Shown: positions 1 to 11,643, numbered from the stretch's first letter. The stretch: 64,000 nucleotides of DNA from Metabacillus sp. B2-18 (GCF_021117275.1 NZ_CP088245.1:347501-411500); one strand, 5' to 3'. A program made the numbers and translations. Notes: generated from the sequence alone by a model not told the origin.

Positions 1-183
1 AATTAGAACTAGGTAAGGATATCCTGAATATCTTCTGTCCTCATATGGTTTGGAAATGGCGGTTAGTTGGTGTAGTTGTATCTTTGTCTTAACCCCTTCA
101 ACCGTGAATACAATGTTAAACTTTCCAAGTGCCCTAGCTACCTGTTCAAGTGTCAAGGTATGAGATAGATTTTTTATAATCAT
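1..183 (-). CDS. Partial protein of unknown function, runs off the left edge
   Basis: The minus strand is open from an ATG at 183 to the window edge, giving 61 codons with no stop. The ATG overlaps the stop of the upstream excisionase-like gene by 4 bases (ATGA), so the two are probably translated together. The visible N-terminus begins MIIKNLSHTLTLEQVARAL and is not a family I recognise; the TLEQVARALGKFN stretch could be a helix-turn-helix but this is a guess. Translational coupling to a small DNA-binding protein suggests a mobile-element or phage-like operon continuing to the left. Confidence 0.5.
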   Translation of the reverse strand, partial: MIIKNLSHTLTLEQVARALGKFNIVFTVEGVKTKIQLHQLTAISKPYEDRRYSGYPYLVLI

Positions 184-347
184 TTAACCTCACCGCCTTT
201 TAAATGGTTTTCTAGTTCTTCTTGAACAACTCTAATTGAACCTCCGATTTTAACTATTGGAATTTCTCCGCTCTTAGCAAGTGCATAGACTTTACATTTT
301 GATAATTTGAGCAGTTCAGCTACTTCGAGTATTGTTAGTATTTTCAT
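180..347 (-). CDS. Excisionase-like small helix-turn-helix protein
   Basis: This is a complete 55-residue ORF starting ATG at 347. The protein begins MKILTILEVAELLKLSKCKV and continues YALAKSGEIPIVKIGG, followed by IRVVQEELENHL. This is the pattern of the HTH_17/excisionase (MerR-like winged helix) family: an 'LTxxEVAxLL' recognition module, a 'G.IP..KIGG..R' wing and a final helix. Such proteins act as recombination directionality factors or small repressors in integrative elements. It is followed with a 4-base overlap by another gene. No integrase is visible, so its element, if any, extends left of the window. Family assignment is fairly secure; excisionase function is inference. Confidence 0.72.
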   Translation of the reverse strand: MKILTILEVAELLKLSKCKVYALAKSGEIPIVKIGGSIRVVQEELENHLKGGEVK

Positions 348-360
348 ATAATCCAACCTT

Positions 361-1139
361 TCTAGTTTTAATTACTCGCTATCAATATAAGAAAAGGTAT
401 ATAAAAATTTAACAAAGAACGTAAAATAGAATATATGTTACTAATTCTGCTAAAGATTAGAAAAAAAGGACGGTTGTACGTCATAGGGAAATATATTTTA
501 GGCGTTGGGGTAGGACGAACGTAGGTATTTTATAAAGGATAACGGAGGTATCTAAGCATAATTGTTTATAGTTACTAACAGGATAAAAAGGGAAGTCATA
601 CAAAAAGTGGAGAGAAGAGAAAAGGGACACCCATTTTAAAGTTTTCATAATGGTATAGTTAGGTGAATAAACGTACAAGATATTTTATAAAAATTTGGTA
701 CGGAGGGAACAAGGGTTACAGTTATGGATTAACATAAAAGCAGTTCATTCGTTAGTGGGTGGGGTTAAAAAGGTTTATAGGGGGTTATGTTCTTTTAAAG
801 AGTTAAAATAAATAAGGAGCGGTTTATATTTACCGCCCCCAATAGATTAAGTAGTATAGTCACCATTATTATTAATTTGTCTGTGAAAAGTACACAACAC
901 ATGTGGAGTGTGTGGCGAAACTTATTTTGAAAGAAGGCAACTAACCCTTGTGGTTGTTGCCTTTTGGTCTTTATAGGTAGTAACAAACTTTAATGAGTTT
1001 TGGCGAATTATTGACAAAATTAATCAATCATGAAACTATAAAGACAGCCACATAATGCCTCTATATCTAGATCATTTTCATACACCTCTTTCACAGTAAA
1101 TTTTTAAAAATAGACTAAGTTTAGAAAGGAATGCTTAAA
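361..1139. other. Gene-poor stretch upstream of the NERD gene
   Basis: No ORF here has a convincing start, ribosome binding site or recognisable product. Two minus-strand ORFs of about 63-65 codons have unnatural composition (very rich in Y/F/L), and one runs through the hairpin at 934-965. Apart from that hairpin I see only AT-rich sequence. Confidence 0.5.
934..965. terminator. Strong stem-loop with T-run
   Basis: AAGGCAAC, a one-base bulge, then AACC pairs across a CTTGT loop with GGTT and GTTGCCTT, followed by a short T-run. This makes a 12-bp stem typical of an intrinsic terminator. No convincing gene precedes it on the plus strand within 550 bases, so it may end a transcript I cannot identify, or be a remnant. 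Confidence 0.6.
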
Positions 1140-2060
1140 ATGATTCTTAAACCAAGAAAAATTCCCGCGTCCTTACAATTACGGCACTACTTAAGGCATA
1201 GAATGTCGTTTACCGATGGAGAATTAAAAAAGTTACAAGCTGATGAAAAGGGCTTCGAAGGTGAGTGCCACTTTGATGAGCTAATCAGTCAATCCCCCGT
1301 CTCTACTTATCTTCAGCTAAATGATCTTCTGCTTGAATGGCGAAATACAACTTTTCAAATTGATTCACTTCTAATTTCTCCATATAAAATTTATCTTTTC
1401 GATATCAAAAATTATGAAGGAGAATTTTATATCGAAGGTAATCGATGGTATTTATCATCCGGCAATGAGATAAAAAATCCCATCCCCCAAATACATCGCT
1501 TAGAATCCTTTCTTAGACCACTAATTCAAACTTTAGGTATTAATCTCCCTATCGAGGCAAGTGTTATTTTTGTTAATCCCGACTTCACACTTTATCAGGC
1601 TACTAGACATCTACCAATTATCTTACCTACACAGATTAACTCTTTTATAAAAAGATTAGGTTCGGTTTCTATGAATTCAAGTGGACATTTGATAGATTTA
1701 GCAAAAAAATTAGGCTCGCTGCACATTGAAAATTCCCCTTACGATGGTATGTATATCCCTGAATATACCTATGAATCCTTGAATAAGGGTGTTTTATGCT
1801 TAAATTGTGGGTTACTCTCGGTTCGATTAAATGGTAGAGGGCTTATGTGTGAGAGATGTGGGGAGAAAGAGGAGCTACATGTTGGTATAATGCGTACTAT
1901 TAAAGAATATAGGATGCTTTTTCCACAAAGGCAAATCACCGTTTCCGCTGCTAATGATTGGTGCAGGCTTGGTATGACTAGGCTTAGAATGCAAAAAATA
2001 TTAAAAGAGCAACTTGTGATGGTTAAGGGTGGGAAGTCTACGTATTACTGCTTTAGGTAA
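1140..2060 (+). CDS. NERD-domain (nuclease-related) protein with C-terminal zinc-ribbon-like pair
   Basis: The N-terminal half carries the NERD signature: KGFEGE..FD near residues 36-44, then FQIDSLLISPYKIYLFDIKNYEGEFYI, where the D...K residues are the nuclease-like core. NERD domains resemble archaeal Holliday-junction resolvase and other PD-(D/E)XK folds; their cellular role is mostly unknown. Two CxxC pairs (CLNCG and CERCG, around residues 220-240) look like a small zinc ribbon, and the C-terminal 50 residues are basic and may bind DNA. I chose ATG 1140 because AGAAAGGA then has 9 bases of spacing; ATG 1131 sits directly on that site. It stands alone in a repeat-rich, accessory-looking region. 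Confidence 0.8.
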   Translation: MILKPRKIPASLQLRHYLRHRMSFTDGELKKLQADEKGFEGECHFDELISQSPVSTYLQLNDLLLEWRNTTFQIDSLLISPYKIYLFDIKNYEGEFYIEGNRWYLSSGNEIKNPIPQIHRLESFLRPLIQTLGINLPIEASVIFVNPDFTLYQATRHLPIILPTQINSFIKRLGSVSMNSSGHLIDLAKKLGSLHIENSPYDGMYIPEYTYESLNKGVLCLNCGLLSVRLNGRGLMCERCGEKEELHVGIMRTIKEYRMLFPQRQITVSAANDWCRLGMTRLRMQKILKEQLVMVKGGKSTYYCFR

Positions 2061-2102
2061 TAGTTTTGGGTAGGATAAGTGTAGAGTAAAAAGTTAAAAG
2101 AG

Positions 2103-2612
2103 GAATGTGAATGCTTTTATAAAGGTAGGCAGTGTAAAAGCATACGTAAAACCCCAAAAAAAGGGAAAGTTGACCGTGGAAAGGCTAGGAATTGTATAAA
2201 ATACCCATTTGTGTATTGTTTTTAGCTGAAAAAGTGACAAAAGCATACGTGAAAAAGAAATGTGGATGCTTTTATAAAGGTAGGCAGTATAAAAGCATAC
2301 ACAAAATCCAAAAAAAGTAAAAATGACCATGGAAAGGCTAAAAATTGTATAAAATACCCATTTGTGTATTGTTTTTAGCTGAAAAAGTAACAAAAGCATA
2401 CGTAAAAAAGAAATGTGAATGCTTTTATAAAGGTAGGCAGTATGAAATCATACAAAAAATCCAAAAAAAGTAAAAATGACCATGGGAATGCTAAAAATTG
2501 TATAAGATACCCATTTGTGTATTGTTTTTAAGTGAAAAAGTGACAAAAGCATACGAAAAAAAGAAATGTGAATGCTTTTCTATAGAAAGGAAGTACAAAA
2601 CCATACGCAAAA
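2103..2612. repeat. Tandem repeat, about 153-bp unit, three copies plus a partial fourth
   Basis: The marker ATGCTTTTATAAAGG begins at 2111, 2266 and 2419, and a degenerate copy begins at 2572. The periods are 155, 153 and 153. In the second unit ATGCTTTTATA is the exact reverse complement of TATAAAAGCAT 11 bases later, so the unit can form an 11-bp hairpin. Each of the first three units also contains AAAATACCCATTTGTGTATTG or a close variant. Conservation falls from left to right and the last copy stops after about 40 bases. The array lies just downstream of the NERD gene. Any ORF in it (for example minus 2094-2399) merely translates the repeat. Confidence 0.85.
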
Positions 2613-2948
2613 TTCTATATAAGAGCAAAAAGCCATCCCGACCCCGATTGCGTTAAAATGCTCTAACGATTTCCGGGTCTTATTCCTGTTCCTGTTAACC
2701 CTCTATGTCAATGTAGTATTTTCCTGATACTCTTGCTAGTCTTTTTTACCAAAACTTTATTAAACAGGAACAGCTAAACACTAATAGATAGAGTAGATAA
2801 TAAAGAAGTAAAAATTAACAAGTCAAATCAATTTGATAAAAAGTGCCCAAGCATGGTATAAGTGTTAAAGGAGCAGAACCATTTGCTTTTTTAATTTTGG
2901 GATAAGAGGTTAATCTAATATCCCATAATGAGAGGATTTGAGTTTAAC
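2613..2948. other. Non-coding 5' flank of the dus gene with two inverted repeats
   Basis: There is no plausible gene. An imperfect hairpin spans 2640-2679 (GACCC...GGGTC outer arms, CGTTA/TAACG inner arms). An 11-bp perfect inverted repeat has arms CTGTTCCTGTT at 2686-2696 and AACAGGAACAG at 2763-2773, separated by 66 bases. These could be regulatory, or recombination-site remnants next to a gene class that hosts integrations in other bacteria; the sequence does not decide. Confidence 0.45.
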
Positions 2949-3917
2949 ATGACCGAAAATTTTTGGCGTGATTTACCACGACCATTTTTTATACTAGCAC
3001 CAATGGAGGAAGTGACGGATGTTGTTTTTCGCCATGTAGTGAGTGAAGCAGCAAGGCCGGATGTGTTTTTTACAGAGTTTACAAATTCGGAGAGCTATTG
3101 TCATCCAGAGGGGAAAAAAAGTGTTCGTGGGCGTCTGACCTTTACAGAGGATGAACAACCAATTGTAGCCCATATATGGGGGGGCAAGCCTGAATACTTC
3201 AGGCAAATGAGTATTGGTATGGCGGAACTAGGGTTTAAGGGAATCGATATCAATATGGGTTGTCCTGTGCCTAATGTGACACAACATGGAAAGGGAAGTG
3301 GCCTGATTCGTCGTCCAGATGTTGCAGCAGAATTAATACAAGCTGCAAAAGCAGGGGGATTGCCTGTAAGTGTTAAGACAAGGCTTGGATTTTCTGAATT
3401 AGAAGAATGGCGCGAGTGGCTGGCACACATTTTGAAACAAGATATTGCCAATCTTTCCATTCATCTGCGTACAAGAGACGAAATGAGCAAAGTGCCTGCT
3501 CATTGGGAACTAATCCCGGAAATTAAGAAACTTCGTGACGAGGTGGCTCCAGAGACACTCTTGACGATTAATGGGGATATCCCAGACTATCAAACTGGTT
3601 TAAAGCTTGCTCAGGAATATGGTATTGATGGCGTTATGATTGGACGGGGTATATTCCATAATCCCTTTGCCTTTGAAAAAGAGCCGAGAGAACATAGTAG
3701 TGAGGAATTGCTGGATCTCTTAAGATTGCATATGGATCTTCATGATAAATATTCAGGTTTAGAGCTTCGTCCGTTCACGGCCCTTCATCGCTTTTTTAAG
3801 ATCTATGTCAAAGGATTTCGAGGGGCAAGTGAACTAAGAAATCAATTAATGAATACAAAGTCAACAGATGAAGTCCGTGCATTGCTCGATAACTTTGGAT
3901 TAAAAAATTTTGATTGA
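2949..3917 (+). CDS. tRNA-dihydrouridine synthase (Dus family)
   Basis: This FMN-dependent enzyme reduces specific uridines of tRNA to dihydrouridine. The TIM-barrel start [16 protein letters not shown] (flavin loop), the block [19 protein letters not shown] with the catalytic Cys and adjacent lysine, SVKTRLGF, and NGDIPDY...GVMIGRGIF with the phosphate-binding GRG are all present in order. Length (322 residues) is normal. ATG 2949 gives the usual family N-terminus; ATG 2928 would add seven residues, and neither has an ideally spaced Shine-Dalgarno (GAGAGGA lies 13 bases before 2949). It ends in a strong terminator and looks monocistronic. Confidence 0.9.
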   Translation: MTENFWRDLPRPFFILAPMEEVTDVVFRHVVSEAARPDVFFTEFTNSESYCHPEGKKSVRGRLTFTEDEQPIVAHIWGGKPEYFRQMSIGMAELGFKGIDINMGCPVPNVTQHGKGSGLIRRPDVAAELIQAAKAGGLPVSVKTRLGFSELEEWREWLAHILKQDIANLSIHLRTRDEMSKVPAHWELIPEIKKLRDEVAPETLLTINGDIPDYQTGLKLAQEYGIDGVMIGRGIFHNPFAFEKEPREHSSEELLDLLRLHMDLHDKYSGLELRPFTALHRFFKIYVKGFRGASELRNQLMNTKSTDEVRALLDNFGLKNFD

Positions 3918-3966
3918 GTGATAGATCAATAAAAGTACCGACATGTAGAGTGTATAGCAAAACTAA

Positions 3967-4011
3967 CACAAAAAATGGAACAGTAGATAAATACTGTTCC
4001 ATTTTTTGTGT
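3967..4011 (+). terminator. Intrinsic terminator of dus
   Basis: A nearly 20-bp perfect inverted repeat has GGAACAGTA/TACTGTTCC at the core, loop GATAAA, an A-tract on the left arm and a T-tract on the right arm. It can work in both orientations, but only the plus strand has a gene just upstream. Confidence 0.9.
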
Positions 4012-4194
4012 AAATAAATTAATAAGAGAAAAGCCTGTTTCTCCTACTGAAACAACCATTTTCCTGTTAAGTTTCTGGTTTCAAAGGAAGTTTGTTTTTG
4101 TTAGGTAAACATATTTCAATTAAGAGAAAATATGTATAAAAAGGGAAGGAAGAAACCTAGGAATCTTCTCGTCTCTTTTTGATAAAAGGAACTA

Positions 4195-5050
4195 TTATTT
4201 AATCTTATTTTGAATCTCGTCATTATACGCAAATGAGAATAATAATGCGACCATAATCGCTCCACCAATAATGTTTCCAATACTAGCAGGTATTAGGTTA
4301 TAAAAAAATTGATACCAATCGAATGTGTGATTACTGAAGATTCCAATACTAAAATATCCCATGTTTGCTGCGCTATGTTGAAAATTTCCGGCAACAAATA
4401 AGATGACTGGGAGTAGCGTTCCGATAATTTTACCGGTAATATCACGGGCAGCGGTTGTTAGAAAAGCAGCCATACCAATCAGCCAGTTGGCAAGGATACC
4501 TGAAATCATAATCTCAAAAAATCCCCATGCTCCATCTGATAAAAAACTCATTTTGTTGTGATTGATGTAGTAGTTTAGATCTTGAAAGAACTCGGGGGAG
4601 AGTGATTTCGATAAAACGATAAGTGTTCCAACAAATAACGCCCCTATGATATTACCGAGGTAAGTCGCTAGCCAAAAACTTTATAATCTTTAAGCTCATA
4701 AGGGAAGGTTTTTGGAATAAATAACTTGGTAATAAAACGTTAACCTCAGTAAAGAGAATCGCACCTGAAAGAAATACCATTGCATACCCTGTGGCAAATC
4801 CTATACCAGCCATCAAATGAGATACTCCCTTTATGTCAATTCCCATTGAAAGCAAGATAGAAAAGGCAGCACCAAAAGCCATAAATGCTCCAGCCTGTAA
4901 GGATAATATAAATTGGGAGCTCGTCTTCCGATTAAGGTGGTCACGCCCCTTTTGACTAAAATTATGTACAATTTGAGCTGGGTTAAAGTATTGTCTTGAT
5001 GGTTCGTGGAACGCTTCATTATCTTGTTTCTTAGTGGTGTTTTCAATCAT
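4195..5050 (-). pseudogene. Formate/nitrite transporter (FNT family), frameshifted
   Basis: The N-terminal part (from ATG 5050, preceded by AAAGGGG) has PAQIVHNFSQKGRDHLNR and the helix QAGAFMAFGAAFSILLSMG. After IIKF it runs into a stop. In another frame the protein continues WLATYLGNIIGALFVGTLIV to 4195, ending in typical FNT C-terminal helices with FLTTAARDITGKI and GNFQHSAANMGYFSIGIF. The break is at a run of five T (minus strand, about 4674-4678) where four would restore the frame. FNT channels move formate, nitrite or related monovalent anions as pentamers in the membrane. A single homopolymer indel could be genuine or a sequencing error; the rest is well conserved, so decay, if real, is recent. 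Confidence 0.85.
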
Positions 5051-5298
5051 ATTTTGTCGCCCCTTTGTCAAAGGTTGTTTCTACCTTATACCCGTTTGGG
5101 CGTTAATCTAACTTAATTTTCTTTTGTGTAATGAAGTTGAAATATAAGATCATCTACACAAAGGACCATAAAGTTAAGTAGTTGTTAAATCAATAAAGAA
5201 TTTGTAATATGTCTAGGTGTGGAACTTTAATTATTAATCAATGAAAAAAGAACTAAGATATAACAGCCAACTAATATAGTAAAAAGGAAGATATATAA

Positions 5299-5604
5299 AT
5301 GGCAAAAAAGAAAAATGATAAAGCTTGGCTAGAGGCTAAAAAACAATGTAGGCTTAATGAAGCTGACATAAGAATGGCGAAGGAGCTGGGGATGTCACCA
5401 AAGAGTTTAATTAAAAATATTCCTGCCCCTAATCAAAAATGGAAAACACCTGTTAAAGTTTGGATTCGCGATTTATATGAGGGAAAGTTTGGTAGGGTTC
5501 TAACAGTCAAACCTGCTCTCAACAGTAAAGAGAATAGAATACCAACAAAGCAAGAAAAGCCAGTAGCTGAAGATTTTCTAAAAGATGATGATTTACCGTT
5601 TTAA
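5299..5604 (+). CDS. Conserved hypothetical protein, basic N-terminus
   Basis: This 101-residue soluble protein has an AAGGA site 11 bases before the ATG. The text KKQCRLNEADIRMAKELGMSP and KSLIKNIPAPNQKWKTPV has normal amino acid composition and looks like a helical domain followed by a short beta stretch (VKVWIRDLYEGKFG). The C-terminal third is charged and probably flexible, ending DDDLPF, which resembles the acidic tail of single-strand binding proteins, though I see no OB-fold. I do not recognise its function. Confidence 0.65.
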   Translation: MAKKKNDKAWLEAKKQCRLNEADIRMAKELGMSPKSLIKNIPAPNQKWKTPVKVWIRDLYEGKFGRVLTVKPALNSKENRIPTKQEKPVAEDFLKDDDLPF

Positions 5605-5640
5605 TGCATTCAAACAGATTTGATATAACTGCCTAACAGG

Positions 5641-5691
5641 TGTCCTAATTGTAGGACATATGTTTTCTTATTTTGGACAGTGAACCTGTCC
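5641..5691. repeat. Two small inverted repeats between convergent genes
   Basis: TGTCCTA-ATTG-TAGGACA (5641-5658) and GGACAG-TGAAC-CTGTCC (5675-5691) are perfect short palindromes in a row. The second resembles the element at 15017-15039. They belong to a class of short intergenic palindromes scattered in this window. Confidence 0.6.
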
Positions 5692-5705
5692 CTATGGTAT
5701 GTTAA

Positions 5706-5748
5706 AAAAGCACTCAAAAATCCATTGAATAGGAATTTTCGAGTGCTT
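5706..5748 (-). terminator. Intrinsic terminator of katG
   Basis: AAGCACTC pairs with GAGTGCTT, with inner AAAAT/ATTTT pairing, and an A-rich left flank that is a T-run on the minus strand. It lies 36 bases beyond the katG stop. Confidence 0.8.
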
Positions 5749-5783
5749 ATTTTATTAACATAAGTCAATTTTGATAATATTGT

Positions 5784-8000
<2,217 letters not shown>

Positions 8001-8018
8001 TTAATCATTTATACTAAA

Positions 8019-8050
8019 TTATAATAATTCTTACATTATCATTATAATAA
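8019..8050 (-). promoter_or_regulatory. Two PerR-like boxes upstream of katG
   Basis: TTATAATAATTCTTA (8019-8033) and TTATCATTATAATAA (8036-8050) each match the Bacillus PerR box TTATAATNATTATAA at all but two defined positions. They are separated by two bases, so bound dimers would lie about 17 bp centre to centre. The boxes are visible; PerR binding is inferred from established control of catalase genes in Bacillus. Confidence 0.72.
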
Positions 8051-8450
8051 CATATTATAAAAAATGAAAGAAATAAATTCTTAGAATACAAATTTTTTTT
8101 GAACAAGCCTATTTTAACGGGATTTTCAAAAGAAAATAGTAGAGATGCGACAATTAATAATATATGTTTCTATTTAAATAATAGAAGTCTGACCTTAATG
8201 AAAAGGGGAATTAATAATTGAGAAAATATAATAGAATGGTAGAAAAACAATAGGACTTCAAGTTGATAGAAGCTCTACTAACGATAATAATCTTCTATAT
8301 ATTGATGAGCGAATGAGATGGGGTTAGATAGCAAATCCACCCATTTCCCTGATTTAGGCTAAATAATGAATGTAAGGATTTTTATTCTAATAGCCTAATG
8401 TGGTATAAATAAGGGTAACTAAAATAACAGATATTATAGGAGCTAATATA
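8051..8450. other. Intergenic stretch without recognised features
   Basis: This AT-rich sequence lies between divergent katG and the DUF1456 gene. No ORF with a ribosome binding site and no strong hairpin was seen. It presumably holds promoters in both directions. Confidence 0.5.
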
Positions 8451-8948
8451 ATGGATAATAACGATATTTTAATACGGTTAAGGTATGCATTGGAAATCAA
8501 AAATAAAGAAATGGCAGAGATGTTTCAACTTGGTGGAGTGGAATTATCAGTACCGGAAGTGGTAAAGGTTTTGACAAAGTCTAACGATGAAGATGAAAAT
8601 GAAAATGAGGATCAAATAAAGTGTACAAACAGTATGCTAGATTCTTTTCTTAATGGCCTAATTATCTCTAAGAGAGGAAGACAGGAACCTAAACCAGGAC
8701 AAAACCCAACAGAGTTGTCCTCTACTAAAATTGAGAACGTTAATAATTTACTTTTAAAGAAAGTAAAAATTGCCATGTCATTAACAACAGAGGATATGCT
8801 TGATATATTCGAACATGCTGGAATTATGGTAACAAAAGGAGAATTAGGAGCGTTATTACGAAAAGAAGGACATAAAAATTATAAGGAATGTGGAGATAAA
8901 TTCGCCAGAAACTTTTTGAAAGGCTTAGCCTTTAAGTATAGAAAATGA
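8451..8948 (+). CDS. DUF1456 family protein (YehS-like)
   Basis: This 165-residue soluble protein is built from two copies of the DUF1456 helical repeat: NNDILIRLRYALEIKNKEMAEMFQLGG...LSVPEVVKVL near the start and NNLLLKKVKIAMSLTTEDMLDIFEHAGIMVTKGELGALLRKEG in the second half. A low-complexity acidic linker (NDEDENENEDQ) follows the first copy. The molecular function of the family is unknown. The next gene starts 10 bases after its stop, so the two form an operon with a metalloprotease. Confidence 0.85.
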   Translation: MDNNDILIRLRYALEIKNKEMAEMFQLGGVELSVPEVVKVLTKSNDEDENENEDQIKCTNSMLDSFLNGLIISKRGRQEPKPGQNPTELSSTKIENVNNLLLKKVKIAMSLTTEDMLDIFEHAGIMVTKGELGALLRKEGHKNYKECGDKFARNFLKGLAFKYRK

Positions 8949-8958
8949 TGGTGATATC

Positions 8959-9669
8959 ATGAAACATACATACTTAGGTAGAACGATACATTTTGAAATT
9001 CGTTATAAAAACCGAGCTTCGGTAGGAATTTCAATAGATCGTTATGGAAATATTGAGGTGCTTGCCCCTAAAAGAACACTTGATGAGACGGTGTTTCAGG
9101 CATTAGAGGATAAATGGGATCTCATTCAAGATAAAGTAAAAGAAATGCATGATCGGTTGAAGGGACCACAAGATAAGGTTTATCAAAATGGAGAGAGTTT
9201 TCTTTACCTAGGAGAAACATATCCAATAGAGATTATACAGGATAATAAAAGTTTATCACAAGATTCAGTTGTTTTTGATAATGGAAAGTTGCTCATCTAT
9301 GTACAGCAACATGATGCTGAAAAAAATAAAGTAGTATTGAAAAGATTTTATTATCAACAGTGTAAACAATTAGTGGAGCAAAGTGTTTCTTATTATCAAC
9401 GCTATTTTAAAACCAAGCCGCGTTCTATCCGTATTACGGACAGTAAAACGACATGGGGAACCTGTGATAGTAAGCATCAATTAACCTTTAATTGGAGGCT
9501 GGCTATGGCACCTCGTGAAGTGATCGATTATGTAGTTGTTCACGAGATGTGCCATATGGTCCACCTAAATCACGACCGCTCCTTCTGGCGCCTTGTTGGA
9601 AAGATTGTACCTGATTTCAAAGAAAAAGAGCGTTGGTTGGCTTTAACAAACTGGAAAATGACTGTTTAA
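8959..9669 (+). CDS. YgjP-like zinc metallopeptidase domain protein
   Basis: The last third carries VVVHEMCHMVHLNHDRSFW, with His195, Glu196 and His199 of HExxH and a further His205, as in the YgjP/SprT-like (DUF45, WLM-related) peptidases. TTWGTCDSKHQLTFNWRLAMAP just before it is the other conserved block of the family. The N-terminal 130 residues are beta-rich. It is soluble with no signal peptide, so a cytoplasmic protease or nucleic-acid-associated peptidase is likely; the substrate is unknown. It is co-transcribed with the DUF1456 gene. Confidence 0.87.
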   Translation: MKHTYLGRTIHFEIRYKNRASVGISIDRYGNIEVLAPKRTLDETVFQALEDKWDLIQDKVKEMHDRLKGPQDKVYQNGESFLYLGETYPIEIIQDNKSLSQDSVVFDNGKLLIYVQQHDAEKNKVVLKRFYYQQCKQLVEQSVSYYQRYFKTKPRSIRITDSKTTWGTCDSKHQLTFNWRLAMAPREVIDYVVVHEMCHMVHLNHDRSFWRLVGKIVPDFKEKERWLALTNWKMTV

Positions 9670-10065
9670 TCAATATAAGATGAAATACGAAGAAGCTTAA
9701 ATTCATGGAGGATTTAGGCTATTTCTGTTCCTTATTAGTGAGACATGATACTTCAGTTTCAGATATTTTAACCAATGAATAAATCATAAGAACAGATAGA
9801 ACACCTCGTTTGTGTTAAACTGTAGAAGTTGATCATTATTTGTCGATGAATGTAGATGTTTCTTAAAATGTTTTGGTTGGCTATGGAAAGGGTATTTTAA
9901 CATTACTTTTCTGCTATAAGGTGTTTAAATAAACGAAGGAATTTTCAAAGTTCAGACTTACAAATAAGATGACATAAAGAAAATATTCTAAAAGTATCAT
10001 AGGTAGAATATGAGATTAATAGGATTTTTCTTTGAATTTAAATTGAATAAAGAAAGGAACATTCG
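9670..10065. other. Intergenic stretch upstream of the BCCT gene
   Basis: There is no convincing ORF or stable hairpin. It is long enough to hold a regulated, possibly osmotically controlled, promoter for the betaine-type transporter, but I cannot point to a specific site. Confidence 0.4.
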
Positions 10066-11586
10066 ATGAAGAAAATATCAAACGTGTTTTGGATTACTGT
10101 GGCAATTGTCCTAGCGGCAGTAATATTTGGTGTTTCAGCACCAGAAAGTTTTGAAAAGGCTGCGGGCAATCTACAGGCATTTTTTACAACAGCCTTTGGA
10201 TGGTATTATCTAATATTGGTAACGATTATTGTGATTTTTTGTGTTTTTCTTATTTTTAGCCCGGTTGGAGCAATTAAATTGGGTAAACCAGATGAAAAGC
10301 CTGAGTTTTCGAAAGGTTCATGGTTTGCCATGTTGTTTAGTGCTGGTATGGGAATCGGTCTTGTATTTTGGGGAGCGGCAGAACCCCTTTCCCACTATAT
10401 AAATCCTCCATTAGCAGAGGGAGCTACAGCAGTTGCTCATAAAGAAGCAATGAGATACACTTTTTTCCATTGGGGGATCCATGCTTGGGCAATATACGCT
10501 ATAGTGGCTCTGGCGCTAGCTTATTTTCAATTTCGCAAGGATGAACCAGGACTTATTTCAGCTACTTTAAAACCTGTATTAGGGAAAAGCATGGAAGGGT
10601 CTTTAGGGACGGTTGTAGATGTGCTTGCAGTTTTTGCCACAGTAATAGGGGTTGCAACAACTCTTGGGTTCGGGGCAGCGCAGATTAATGGTGGTTTATC
10701 TCTTTTATTAGGAGTACCTAATAATTTTACCGTTCAATTTTAAATTATCCTAGCTGTTACAGTTCTTTTTATGATTTCAGCGTGGTCGGGGTTAGGTAAA
10801 GGAATAAAATATTTAAGTAACACAAACATGGTTTTAGCCATCGCATTATTTATTTTAATGTTCATAGCAGGACCTACAATTCTTATATTAAACATGTTCA
10901 CCGATACAATTGGTGGATATATACAAAATATTGTTTCTATGAGTTTTCGAATCGCTCCGCTAAATGAGGAACATCGCTCTTGGATAAATGGTTGGACCAT
11001 TTTCTATTGGGCATGGTGGATTTCCTGGTCTCCATTCGTTGGGATCTTTATTGCTCGGGTATCAAGGGGTAGAACGATTCGAGAATTTATTATTGGTGTA
11101 TTATTACTACCCGCACTTGTAAGCTTTTTATGGTTTGCCGTCTTCGGTAGTTCTGCGATTGAAGTTCAAAATGCTGGAAATGTAGATTTAACAAGCTTTG
11201 CTACAGAAGAAGTCTTATTTGCGATATTTAATGAAATGCCTTGGTCAACACTTTTATCAATTGTAGCGATAACACTTATTTGTACATTTTTTATCACATC
11301 TGCCGATTCAGCGACTTTTGTATTAGGAATGCAAACAACATATGGCTCGCTTACACCTCCAAATTCCGTGAAACTTACTTGGGGAGTTGCTCAGTCTGCT
11401 GTAGCGTTGATTCTTTTGTATAGCGGAGGACTACAAGCTCTACAAAATTCATTAATTGCTGCTGCGTTTCCGTTTTCGATTATCATTGTTTTAATGATGG
11501 TATCTCTGTACCGTTCATTATCAAAAGAAAAAAAGGAACTTGGTTTATATTTCAAACAAAAGCCGATTAAGAGTAAAAAACTTTAA
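10066..11586 (+). pseudogene. BCCT-family glycine betaine/choline transporter (OpuD-like) with in-frame stop
   Basis: Read through, this is one 505-residue sodium-coupled osmoprotectant transporter with the usual 12 membrane segments. The first part has [31 protein letters not shown]. The second part has [32 protein letters not shown], the tryptophan-rich BCCT signature, then [19 protein letters not shown] at 10741-10743 interrupts it after NNFTVQF, and the same frame continues [20 protein letters not shown] without any length change. This is therefore a nonsense substitution, not an indel. Both halves are intact otherwise. It is a pseudogene, a sequence error or, less likely, a read-through stop. 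The start has AGAAAGGA well placed. Confidence 0.88.
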
Positions 11587-11593
11587 TAGATAG

Positions 11594-11629
11594 AAAGGGT
11601 GCAGTTCATGATGAACTGCACCCTTTTTA
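11594..11629. terminator. Bidirectional terminator between convergent transporter genes
   Basis: The perfect inverted repeat AAAGGGTGCAGTTCAT/ATGAACTGCACCCTTT is followed by T-runs on both strands. It serves the BCCT gene (plus) and the POT gene (minus). Confidence 0.92.
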
Positions 11630-11643
11630 TCTTTAATTTTTAT

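Noticed and set aside
481..986. Two minus-strand ORFs of 63-65 codons
   Set aside because: They have no ribosome binding sites, improbable residue composition, and one runs through the stem-loop at 934-965.
2094..2399. 101-codon minus-strand ORF
   Set aside because: It is only the translation of the 153-bp tandem repeat (153 is divisible by three), without a ribosome binding site and with unnatural composition.
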